Assembly (NCBI RefSeq): GCF_036370855.1
Contig: NC_088112.1
Span: 20,018,469-20,082,468 of the forward strand
DNA length: 64,000 nucleotides
Reading direction: 5' to 3'
DNA from: Dromaius novaehollandiae
Lineage: Eukaryota > Chordata > Aves > Casuariiformes > Dromaiidae
A model generated the notes under the pieces. The model did no database searches. It worked only from the letters and a program-made list of their open reading frames with translations, and was not told where the DNA came from. Made by a program: the position numbers and the translations under genes. This document shows, piece by piece, positions 24,562 to 36,500 of the stretch; within the stretch, counting starts at the first letter, position 1; the number at the start of each line of letters is the position of its first letter.

Positions 24562-27500
24562 CTGAAAAAGGGAAAACAGAGAATTGCCTCAGAAGTCAGA
24601 AGCGCCCGGCTTGCCCTCCCCGACCGCGATAACCACGGCATGCGGACTCCACTAAAGCTCTTTGGTGCTACTGAGATGTTCAACGCGTCGAACACAACGT
24701 ACCACGTGGGAAAGGAAGGGGGAGCTTACTCAAGCACCAACGGTTAACTCGAGGCGTACGGAGTTTGCACGAAGGCGACCCAAGCAACGGACCTGGTGGA
24801 ACGGCTTGCAAGCCCAAGGGCAGCCGCTGCAGCGAGCCGAGCTCCACGTTGAGGAGCCACCGCTCCCAGACAGGCAGGCTCAAGGGCGCAACGCTTGCGC
24901 CGATCCGGGCAGGAACGTCACAGCAAAATCCACGTGGAGGGACTTTACCACCCTCTCCCTATGGGAAGTACAAACAAATACCCCCTTCCAACATCTGGCC
25001 TCTTGAACAACAAGTTTTGGGGGTTTCCGCCTGCTGCGTAGGCTTGGAGAGCCGGTTTGCATTACGCTGGTGCGAGGGTTGCTTTAAAACACATCAGGAT
25101 TAAATGCACTTGTGAAGAATAATTTTGCAAGGCGGGAGCATGCACCAGCCCCAGAGCACGGCTGTAAAACACGCTCACATGCAACCGCAGGGGTTGGGCC
25201 AGCGCAGGCGACCTGCCCTGCCGAGGAGCTCGCTCGGCCAACGGGGCACGTCTGGCTGTACACCAGAGCAATCCCGCGTGTGCTCAGGCTTTCCCTTGGC
25301 TTGCGTGACTGCAAATGTTCCTTAGCATCCTAAAAAGAGGCAGAGCCCTCTCTAAACGCAGATCTGCACGCGAGACTACACCCCTCTTGTTCTAAATACA
25401 TCTGATGGGAGCGGGTGGCACCTCCAACATGTTGTAGAGCCACAGCCAGAAAGACTTTGGCGCATTCAGTTTAGGCATTTCAACCCTTGCTGAAGACCTC
25501 TTTGAGGCTGAGCTTGACGCTAAGGTCTCTGCTCCTCCGCCAAGTCCGGGGATGAAGGCCAGGCCCTCGGGACCTGATCTGCGGCCATGAACCACTGCAG
25601 ATACAGCCAGACTCCCCAGGGGCAGGAGCTGTAAGCACATCTGCATCCCACGCGGGACAGACGGGTCCCTGAGCGACGGAAAGCTCCTCTGGTCCAGCGC
25701 AGACAGCTCGGCCATGCTCTCGAAGTGTCCCACCTTCACGTGGCTGCAGCGCGCTGCGCTCCCGCAGCTCTCTAACACGACCCCAAAAATTCAGCCGATC
25801 CCGAGGGAGCAGGGCTCGGGCCTAGGCACAGTTGCTGCATTATACGGTGACTAGTTAAAGAATGGAAAACGTGTGAAGCCAGCTGCTGTGACGCTCTGCC
25901 CTGCCCCTGGAGAGCCCCGGCAGGGCTTCCTGCAGAACTGCCGCCCTTCGCGAGCCCGCGGGGCCGAAACGACCGACAACCCTGCCGCACTGACGGCAAG
26001 CGGCTTGAGGGGACTGATTTGCAAAGACTGCTTAACACCTGCTAACTGCATATGCGAAGGCGACACGGGGGGGACACGAGTTGGAGACCCATCTCCAAAT
26101 ACCCCAGAGGTGTGGAAACTCAAGAGGAGGAGCAGCGATGACACGCTGTAACAGAAAAAGCTGAAAAACTTCCTAATACTTGTGTCTGCAGAGAGAGCAA
26201 GCAGGAACGCTATGGGCCGGGATGCATCAAAGCAGAGAGAAAGAAGCAACTCTGAAACCTAGTGAGGGACACACCTGCACAAGCACAACCGCTTCTAATC
26301 CCCGTAATGGAAACCCACCAGCCCAATGCTAAAGCTGAGTTTATGGATGGAGGAAAATTCAGACGTGATGTTTGCTTGGAGAGCTTTCAATTCCAAACAG
26401 CCAATCTGGCACCGGAGCAGGGGGAGAAGCGGCACGCGGCTTCGCGCCGCAGCATCGCTTCTTCTCGAGCGCAGCTCTGCGTCACCACCTCCCCGGGAAG
26501 CGGTGACCTGCCACCCGCCGCCGACGCACGCGGACGAGCCGTCCCACGGGGTTAAGCAGAGCACGGCGGGACGGCCCGGCTGCCCCCCCAAGCAGCATCT
26601 CTCCGCCCCCAATCCCTCCACGGTGCTTCATCCCCCCCCGGCTCGCTGCATGCCAGGCTCCCACTGCCGACGAAGCCGAGCGGGAATCCACCTCCGGGTA
26701 AACCATACGCAGCCATCAAGGATGTGGTCAAAAAAGACCTTTTCTTGCTTTTCTGCTTCTTCCCCCCTCCGGCGAGGAGCAGAGGCGTGGGAAGCCCTGT
26801 TTCTGCACAAAACCAGCCGGATTTTGAACCTGCTGCTCGGGCATCCTGGGACCACGGACACAACCAGCGGGACCGGACCCCCCCGGGGGGGTACGTCCGA
26901 CCCAAAGGCACAGCCCACGCGCTCCGTCCACCAGCCACGCTGCAAGGCGGCCCCGAACCCGCGGCGCACGAGCAGCGCTGCTCCAAAGTGGGTAAGTCTG
27001 ATTTTATCACCGGAAAGCAAAAAAAAAAGCCAATGCCCATCAGCAAATGCTATTTTTGCGACGCATCCTCACAACGGGGGTCCGGCGGGTGCTTCGCCGA
27101 GCCGGGGAGGCCGGGACAGCGGCCAGGACCGCCCGCCCCATGCCGCCCGCCGTGCCCCTGCTCCCCGAGGACGGGGGCCGCCGGCGCCCCGGGGCAACGC
27201 TGCGGCCGTAAAATCAGACTTACCCAGCTGTCCCAACACCGTTTCGTTGACCGATTTCCTTTTCTCTGTCTTCTCGGGACTATTCTTTCTACCATCTCTT
27301 CCTTTCCTCCTCGGGTCACTTTTCTTACCCTTTGTCTTCTTCCCAGTCTGTTCTGGTGTTTTTTAGAAAGAAAGGAAAACGCCGTGTGAGATCGCGCAGG
27401 CGGGACGCTCCCCGCCAGCGGCCGGCCCCTCCGGCCAAACGCACCCGAAAGCCTCGGCCGCGTTAAGAAACCTGCGTCCGGCAGGTTGCATAAAACAGAC

Positions 27501-30500
27501 GTTTGAGCCTCGCTTTGCAAACTTACCGCGGCCGCGGGCCGTAACCCTGAGCTATGCGGACGTTCAGCTAAAACCCGTATTTCCTAAACGCCTGGGTTTA
27601 TTCCCCGTGGGTAAATGGGACAAATAAGCACGGCTTGCACTGTCGAGGGGAATGCTGCAAAGGTTTGCGCTTACTCTGTTGGGTCCCTTAAACCGTCCCG
27701 TATCAGCGGGGAAAACAAGCCCCTCTGCTTCTGAGTTTTAATGCACCTGTGCTAAAACCATCCCTGAAGCAACTCCACCAGATTTGGGTTGGTAACTACC
27801 GCGGTAACAGCTAAAAACCCGACTCGTCCAAGCAAAGTAATGCAAACGCCTTCCCTCCTCGCCGAAGTCGCAGCTACGCAGGAGCACCGGCCGGGAGCCG
27901 CGCGGCGGGGCTGCCACCGGGGCCACCCCGGCTTCACGGGGTGCAAGATGCAGCAAGAAGTGCTCCACAGGTTTGGTCCTGCAAGGTGCTGCTTCACTTC
28001 TACAAGGTGCTTTAAGTACTGTCAACTGGAATTGAGGAGGCTTTTGCAAACGCGTGGATGTTGGGAGCATTTTGTAGGGGCTAAAATGGGCAGCGCTTGG
28101 GACAAGAGCGGGATCATGGGAGAGTTGCTGCCCTCGAGTGATGTTGCTTAAACGCGGAGGTGCCCGGTTGCCACCGCGGCGGGGTTAAGCAGAAACCCGA
28201 AGAGGGAGGATGCAGACAGAGGGGCGATGCTGGGAGCCAACACGGGGGCAAACGCGGAGGGACGCGAGGGAGAAGCCGTGGAGGAAACCGCTCGCTCGGG
28301 CGCCGCGGGGCACAACAGCTCCCGAAACCAGTTGCTGCACCAACACGAGCCTCAGCTGAGGATTTACCGCCTGCTTCAACTCGGTGCAAACTGAAAATAA
28401 ACCCAAAAACCTGCTGCTCGCTTCCGGGCTCACTCCTGATATACGCGGGTACCTAGAGAGCAGGACTGGGGTCACAGGCTGCATCAGGGAGACGTCACCT
28501 ACCAACACCACGCTCTCACTTGCACCGCGCTGGCCATTGCTAACGGGGCCGCGATTCCCTCCCCGGGAGAGAAATGCCCAAGCGGCGCGGGGAGCCCGGA
28601 GCCCAATTCCTGCATTTTGCAGCGGGGCTGCTGCACATCGAGAGCAGTGCGACGCCGCGACGCCCGAGGCTGGTCACCACCCGCAGCCTTCGCCGTCCCC
28701 GGAGACAGACAGCTCGGCTCCAGGCGGTTTTACCGATTGGCAAAGGTGAAGCATTAGGTGAAGCATTCAAAGGAGAAAATAACATTTGCATCCAAATGTA
28801 GTAAGCAATTACAAAGGCTGCATACCTGCATACCAAATCGCCCTGTAACTACGCTTTTGTCTCTGGAACTCACCTTCAGGCAGCACAAATGTGACACTAA
28901 TGGGAGGCCGGTTCTTCCCTGGGGACACAGTAACTCCATGCACCAGCGCTCTGGGATGCACACGCAGCAGCGGAGCCCTCAGCCCCCGGATGCGGCTCCT
29001 CCTCACCCGTCAGCCTCTCACCCTGGCCTCGGGCCCATCACCCGCATCCAGGCGCCCATCACCGTGCCCTCGGGCCCATCACCCCACCGGGACGGCCGCT
29101 GGGGCCGGGGCCGCCGTGCCCAGCTCTCCTCGCCACGGCGCTGCCGACTCCAACCTCAAACCACGTCGGCGACGGCAGCAGTCGCGCAGGGCAGCTCCGA
29201 CCCGCAGAGCTGCTCGGGGCAGGCAGGCACCGGGGCACGTTTCCCGGTGTCCCGCTGCCCCGTTTCGGGGGCGGGAAGCTCCTGACCTGCGCGGCCCCGT
29301 CCCCGGCACCCTGCTCCGGTCAAAGGAAACGGCTGTGAGGGAGAGCTCAGCCCAGACGGCTCCTGCACAAACCCCGAACACGTGACGGCTCCAAACGCCG
29401 CTCCAAAGCCGCAAACACAACCACGGTCGGCAGAGCCTGCCAAAGTGCCAGACGCTGCTGCAGGAAAACCCTTACGCAGCCGTGGCGCTCGGGCCCGGCG
29501 CTGCCATCGAGAAAAGGAGGAGCGACCGGGAGCTGCGGGCTCGGCTCTGCTTGTTAAAAAGGAAAAAAAAAAAGCACAGAAAGAAACCAACTTTATTTCA
29601 GCTCCGCAACGAAAAGGCTTTGCACGAAGCACGCACGATGCTCTCCACTAAGACACGTGCAGCAGGGAGAACTACAGACCATCAGAGCTACAAGGAGGTG
29701 GCATCCAGGAGCAGACGCCAGCCCATCAGCAGCTCAACCTTCGGCTCCTGCCAGAGCCGGAGGCAACTGCAGAGGATCCAAAGCAACGGCTGCTCGGACG
29801 TGCCAGGGAGCCGGCTGCCGCGGTAAAGCCCCGGTGCCAGGAGCCCTGCGCCCGGGATCTGCGATCTCCTTCCAAGAGGGAGGCGATGGCACAACGTGCT
29901 CCAGCGGCAGCAGCTCCCTGACAGCCCCCGAAACGCTGCTTCCATGAGGATCTAACCGAGTGGTTAGTTGCTCCGCCCGATCCCCGTGGAGAGGAGGATC
30001 GAGGGGGTTCTGCGAAAACAAGGATCTCCGACACTGCGGTCACCCAGGGTATGACTTTATTACGTGTTTCTGAACAAAACTGTAAATGTTAGGAGAGTCA
30101 ACACATCAACCGTGCTCAAATGACACAGCAGGGAGGGGACGGCTCCCACGGCCTTCGGTGGGGCACCGGGGGCTCGGGCAGGAGGCTTGCTTCAGAGGGC
30201 GGCATGGACAGCGTCCGCGAGAACAAGCTCTTGGAAGAGGTACTGACCTGGGTAGAGATCCTTCTCAATAAGCTTCATCTGGAGGTGGAAGATCTGCTCC
30301 TGCAGTTTGCAAATGGTGTGCTTCATCTTCTCCCGCCTCGTCACCATGTAACAGAGATTTCTAACCTACGGAGACACAAGAAAGAGTTTCCGTTTTAAGC
30401 CGGGCTCCAAAGCGGGTCCCCCGAGGCGACCTGGGCGAGGGGCTGTGGAGGGTTTGGGGTTAGTTCTTGCCCTTTATCCTGTCTTCTTCTGGATGGAAAC

Positions 30501-33500
30501 AATGAGCAAGTTAAAGATTAACTTCTACCACCCAAGGCCAACAGCCTGGATTCACAAGAGGGCTCAGTGCCACAGCATTGCTGCTTCCCAGCGCTTAAAT
30601 TCAGCCCAAACGGCCCAGCATGCAAGGCGTCCAACAGGGCCAAGTGCCCTAGTAATCTGGTATGACTAATCGAGATTAACTTTGGGTATTTATTGCAGTA
30701 TAGCCTTTAAATTGTGCTGCTGATAAGCATTAGTGACCAGCATCCACAAAACGGGAGCAGAGCCAGGCGAAACGGGGGCGGATGACTTGCTGATCTCACC
30801 CAGGTACGGCGACGCGGATGCCACACCGGCTGTTTTAACCTCCTGGGAACCGTGCACAGACCAAGGAAGGAACTTGTCCCCAAACACCCGGTGCCGGGTG
30901 CACCGCTCCCTTGGGTCGACGCTTTGGTTCTCATTCCCAGGCTGCTCTGTGCGTCTCGCACGGATCCGGCAGCGAGGGCAAGGGACCCTCCTCCAGCGGC
31001 CGGTGAGCGGAGCAGGCACGGCTGGAAGGACGGGCAGGCGGGGGGGATGAGCCCAGCAAGTCGGGGCCTTAGGAAACCGGCTGCTTCTCCACAGCGGACG
31101 CCAGGGCGTAGCTGTGGTTGGAGGCAGAGCGCAGCTCTGTCACCATGGCGGCGGCGGGTGTCAATATTTTTGGAGGAAATTGGTGGTTTTGGGTGTGAAA
31201 CAGAAGATGCTAACGGCACCTAAGGCGACTTGGCGGCGCGCGTTGCCACTCCCTCCTGGGCCGCCCCACCACCAGGACCTTCTTCATCTCCTCCCAGAGA
31301 CACCTCCACAGCCTGCCCCACCACCGCAGCATCCTTCTTCTCCTCCCAGAGAACCTCCGCAGCCTGCCCCACCACCGCAGCATCCTCCTTCTCCTCCCAG
31401 AGAACCTCCACAGCCTGCCCCACCACCGCAGCATCCTTCTTCTCCTCCCAGAGAACCTCCGCAGCCTGCCCCACCACCGCAGCATCCTCCTTCTCCTCCC
31501 AGAGAACCTCCACAGCCTGCCCCACCACCGCAGCATCCTCCTTCTCCTCCCAGAGAACCTCCGCAGCCTGCCCCACCACCGCAGCATCCTCCTTCTCCTC
31601 CCAGAGAACCTCCACAGCCTGCCCCACCACTGCAGCATCCTTCTCCTCCTCCCAGAGAACCTCCGCAGCCTGCCCCACCACCGCAGCATCCTTCTTCTCC
31701 TCCCAGAGAACCTCCACAGCCTGCCCCACCACCGCAGCATCCTCCTTCTCCTCCCAGAGAACCTCCACAGCCTGCCCCACCACCGCAGCATCCTCCTTCT
31801 CCTCCCAGAGAACCTCCGCAGCCTGCCCCACCACCGCAGCATCCTTCTTCTCCTCCCAGAGACACCTCCGCAGCCTGCCCCACCACCGCAGCATCCTCCT
31901 TTTCCTCCCAGAGAACCTCCGCAGCCTGCCCCACCACCGCAGCATCCTCCTTCTCCTCCCAGAGAACCTCCACAGCCTGCCCCACCACCGCAGCATCCTC
32001 CTTCTCCTCCCAGAGAACCTCCACAGCCTGCCCCACCACCGCAGCATCCTCCTTCTCCTCCCAGAGAACCTCCACAGCCTGCCCCACCACCGCAGCATCC
32101 TTCTTCTCCTCCCAGAGAACCTCCACAGCCTGCCCCACCACCGCAGCATCCTTCTTCTCCTCCCAGAGAACCTCCGCAGCCTGCCCCACCACCGCAGCAT
32201 CCTTCTTCTCCTCCCAGAGAACCTCCGCAGCCTGCCCCACCACCGCAGCATCCTCCTTCTCCTCCCAGAGAACCTCCACAGCCTGCCCCACCACCGCAGC
32301 ATCCTCCTTCTCCTCCCAGAGACACCTCCGCAGCCTGCCCCACCACCGCAGCATCCTCCTTCTCCTCCCAGAGAACCTCCACAGCCTGCCCCACCACCGC
32401 AGCATCCTCCTTCTCCTCCCAGAGACACCTCCGCAGCCTGCCCCACCACCGCAGCATCCTCCTTCTCCTCCCAGAGACACCTCCGCAGCCTGCCCCACCA
32501 CCGCAGCATCCTCCTTCTCCTCCCAGAGAACCTCCACAGCCTGCCCCACCACCGCAGCATCCTCCTTCTCCTCCCAGAGAACCTCCACAGCCTGCCCCAC
32601 CACCGCAGCATCCTCCTTCTCCTCCCAGAGACACCTCCGCAGCCTGCCCCACCACCGCAGCATCCTCCTTCTCCTCCCAGAGACACCTCCACAGCCTGCC
32701 CCACCACCGCAGCATCCTCCTTCTCCTCCCAGAGACACCTGCCCTGCCACCACGACGTCCTCCATCTCCCAGAGACACCTCCACAGCCCAAGCGCTCTCC
32801 TGCCAGGAGCCTCCCTGGGCTGCAGCCTCCGTTTTGCCTTTTAAAACCCGACCCCGTTACTCTGAGTTATCCGGAGCCCCCAGAAGACTCCGCTGTCACG
32901 TTTACACCCTTGCAAAACTGCTTTCTGTTCTCAGCGCTCGGCACGTCGAGCTCCCTGGTGGGCCCGTTCCTCAGTCCCGCGACGCTCCCCCCAACGCCGC
33001 CTCCGCGCTGGGACGGGGCAGAGCCGGCTCCCCCGGCAGACCCGGCCGTCGGGAGCGATAAACTACCCAAACACCCAGGGACCTCGGTGTCACCTGAGGA
33101 CAGTTTGGAAACACTTATGTATATAGCAGAGAAAAGCTGCTCTTGTTTTTTTCCCCCTCCCCGTGATCCCCGAGTTGTAAATACGAACGAGGGAGCGATA
33201 AACTGTGTATTTTACTATGTTTTCTCCTTTTTGTTCTGGATTGAAGGAAACATCAGACTAAAATTTCTTTGCAAGGAAAACAACTGCCTCCAGCAACCTG
33301 CCAACCTGCGTATCAAAGCGTTTGCTGGTGTCTCCTCTCGATGGTTTCGTATTCCTGGGTGAAAACATTACTTGTGCTCAGCTTGGAGACAGCGGGTATT
33401 TACACACGCTCACATGGCTCAACTAGGCTCAACACCTTCCCCAAGGCTCAACACCTTCCCCAAGGCTCAACACCTTCCCCAAGGCCAGCTCCGGCGCTGC

Positions 33501-36500
33501 TGCAAGGGCCTGGGAGCTGCACAGCTTTCTGTTAAAGCTAATTTAAACAACCAGTTCTTGGAACAAGCTAAAAAGGAAAAAAGAAAGAAAGAAAAAGAAA
33601 GAAAAAGAGGAAAGAGGATAAAAAAACTGAAGTGTGCCGGGGAGCTGCTGCGTGGGGACTGCGCGTGGAGGGGGAACGACCCTGCGGAGCCGGGCTCTGA
33701 CCTTGGAGAGCGAGCAATACGGTAAAGCTCAGTTTTGGCACAGAAATGAAACAGGAGCTGCCGTGCCGCATCTCTGAGCTAGGCAGCTCCTTGCAAAGCA
33801 GAGTGCTTTGCCCAGAGATGCACCATAGCTTAACACAGCCAGAAAAGTCAAGCCGAGAGCAAGCGAAAGCAAAGGGAAGCGAATTAGCCTAGTTCAGGTT
33901 CACGCTACAGAAAAACACAGGAGCAAAAAGAGCTGAAGGTGTGGTCCCGAGATGCAGCAGCTGCACGATGCTGCCTACAGCGAGCTGGTGACCACGACCA
34001 CACGCACCTCCACAGACCCCACCGGCTGCCGGGCCCTGGGCTCAGGCGCGAGCGCGGAGCAACGTCTTCAGCAGGCTGCCGAGCCCTGCGCCAGTCTGCA
34101 GAGCTAACCCCGACCCACGGTTTGTTTTTAAATATTAACTACGAGCTGAAGCCAAGCCTGCCCAGGGGAGGGCCGTCCCGATGGGTCGGCGCAACGCTTC
34201 GTGCGGCAGGTATGCACAAAAACATTGCAAGTACCACGTCTCCTTGAGCCCCTTCTGAGGAGCTCTGTACCTTCAGGAACTCCTTGGGTGGGGAACTCCT
34301 TGCCCAGACATGTCCCACCGGCACGGGGGCAGCAGCAAGGCAAAGGCAGCGATGAGCTATTCAGCACCAGAGGCCAATACTGCCAAAGAGAAGGGACCAA
34401 GCCCACCAACAGCTTGATATCCAGCTGCCTTCAAGCAGGAGAGGGCTCTCAGGAGCGCTGAAAATGGGCAGATATGGGTTGCTTTGGGATCTCCTTCTCG
34501 GGGATGGAGCTAGGCCTGATACACACCACGGGGGTGGACCAGGACGGGCTAGTCCATAGCCCAAATCCTTCGTGTGCATTAACAGCACACCGCCCCAGCC
34601 TGCACCGCCTGTGTCACGGGTTAAATCCTGCCACAACCTCGCAGCAGCCTGGAGAGAGGGTTCAGAGATACGTGGGGGAGCATCGCTGCTAACTGCGCTT
34701 CCCTGCAGCGCCCCGACTCCCGGGCAGGGGGGACAGGGCCGTGCTGGGGGCTCCCGTATCCCGCTTCCCCGGCATTCCCCACTGCCGCAGCCCCCGCCTT
34801 CCTCACCCTCCTCCTCCCCAGAGCCTCTCTGCCCTGTCGCTGCTCCTGCCAGCTCCTCGCGGGCATCGGCGCAAGCGTGCACGCAGCCCGCCTGACTCTG
34901 CAACAGGCCCCAGCGCACATCAAAGGGGCTTTGGCAGAAACGCGGGCACGGCATTAAAGCAAAAACTGTACTCACCCTCTCCAGGTCTTGCCTGAGGTGC
35001 ATGAAGAGCTTCAAGCGCCGGTAGAGAACGTCCTGCTCTTGCTGGGCCAAGTTGTCCACTTCGTCTGTTTTTGGTGTCAGCAGCGGCTTGTTGGAGTTGG
35101 CTTTCCTCTTCAGCTTCCAGTACTGGTAGACAAAATCCACCAGCGACTCGCTTAAGTCGAGGTTCTCGGCCACCTCTGAAGGCTTCACGAGTTCATAGAA
35201 GTCCTCCTCCAGCTGCTGGAGCTTCTGCTTCCGCAGCGTGACCTTCTCCAGGTCCAGCTGGGCTTGGTCGGGCTCTGTCCGTGCCTCCTCCGGGAGTTTG
35301 GTGGCACCGGCGCTGTGCTCGAGGCAGAAGGACTTGAACTTCACTTCGTCGTTGTCCGCTAAGATAGTCCGCATGTCGAGGTTGTGGTCGAAGGCGCAGG
35401 TGACGTGGAACGCCGTGACGCAGGCGGGCATGGAGCACTGCGGGGAGGAGAGCGAGGGTTACGCGGAGCCGGACCCCCGACCCGCGCCGCGGCAGCCCGG
35501 CCGGTCGCGGCCCACAGGCAACGACCGACCCCTCGGGGGGACGGGGGGCCCCGGCGGGAGAAACCGCGGGTCGCTGGGTCTCGGCGGGACCCTCTCCCTC
35601 TTACCTGCCACCACCCTCACCGCCACGGCCCTGCTCGCCCTTCGCCTGCTACAAACACAAGTTTCTCGCCGTTCTTCCAACCGTGTGCATAAACAGTCGG
35701 AGGCGACGGTACCGTCCGCCGCGATGTCGGAGACGGGGAACGGATTTCTCCCGATGGAGCAACCATCATCTCTCACCACCTCACCTCTACGAAGCGCTGA
35801 AGCTGCTCCCCGCAGCAGACGGACCCTCTCCCGGCCAGCGCCAACCCCGGCATTAACTGCCTTTAACGGCTCCGAGTGTCAGGCAATTATTTAGACCGTA
35901 ACGCAGAAGAAACCAGCCTAGTCCAGCTGCTGAGGACCGGTCAAGCTGCGGGAAGGAGCCCTGCTAAGGGCTAGGAGCCGTGACTGCAGCGAGGGCTCTC
36001 GCAGGAGCCGAGCGGCTGCTCCAGCCCGGGCGACCGCGCCAAGCCTGGCGCTAGCCCCGAAGGCTGATGGCAAACGATTCGGGGTACGGTTTCAGCAAGG
36101 CTTTGCTATGTTTTAATTGCCAAACCGAAAGCAATGCCACGGGGTATCCGCGGGACAGGAGTTTCATTGCTTTCCATCTCTGTCCCATCCGTCCCAGATT
36201 CCCGTGCTGCTGCTGAGCCACCGAGCACCGTTTTTAGATATTTTCCCTCGACTTTGTTTATGAATCTGCTGGTGCTTGCGAAAGCGAGACTAATAACACT
36301 GCCAGGGCCAAGAAAAGCGTAAGCAAGCTGGTGCAAAGCAGCTCGGTGCAGCCGGCGGCCGGGCAAATGCTCATTTTTGGTAACGAAAGAGGGAGGGAGG
36401 GAGCACGGCTTGGCTTTTGGCTCCCGGGTTTCTTTGGCGGAGCCAGGGCATCACGTGCACCCGCCGCCTCCCGAGGCCACCGAGCAGGAACGCGCGCAGC

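Larger units (their letters stand above)
30366..34975 (-). other. JADE2 intron between exons F and G
   Basis: The 4.6-kb intron is about one third minisatellite. It also holds the 19-bp triplicate and the GAAA tract. The remainder shows nothing recognisable. Confidence 0.9.

Noticed and set aside
26326..27366. 346-codon plus-strand open frame
   Set aside because: GC-driven frame antisense to the JADE2 cassette exon and its intron; the translation is arbitrary.
31283..32787. Array that might be mistaken for a CRISPR
   Set aside because: The units are contiguous with no unique spacers, and the context is a vertebrate intron.
31230..33362. Open frame of 710 codons on the plus strand, and several of about 500 codons on the minus strand
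   Set aside because: They are translations of the 51/52-bp minisatellite in different frames, antisense or intronic to JADE2, without a recognised domain.
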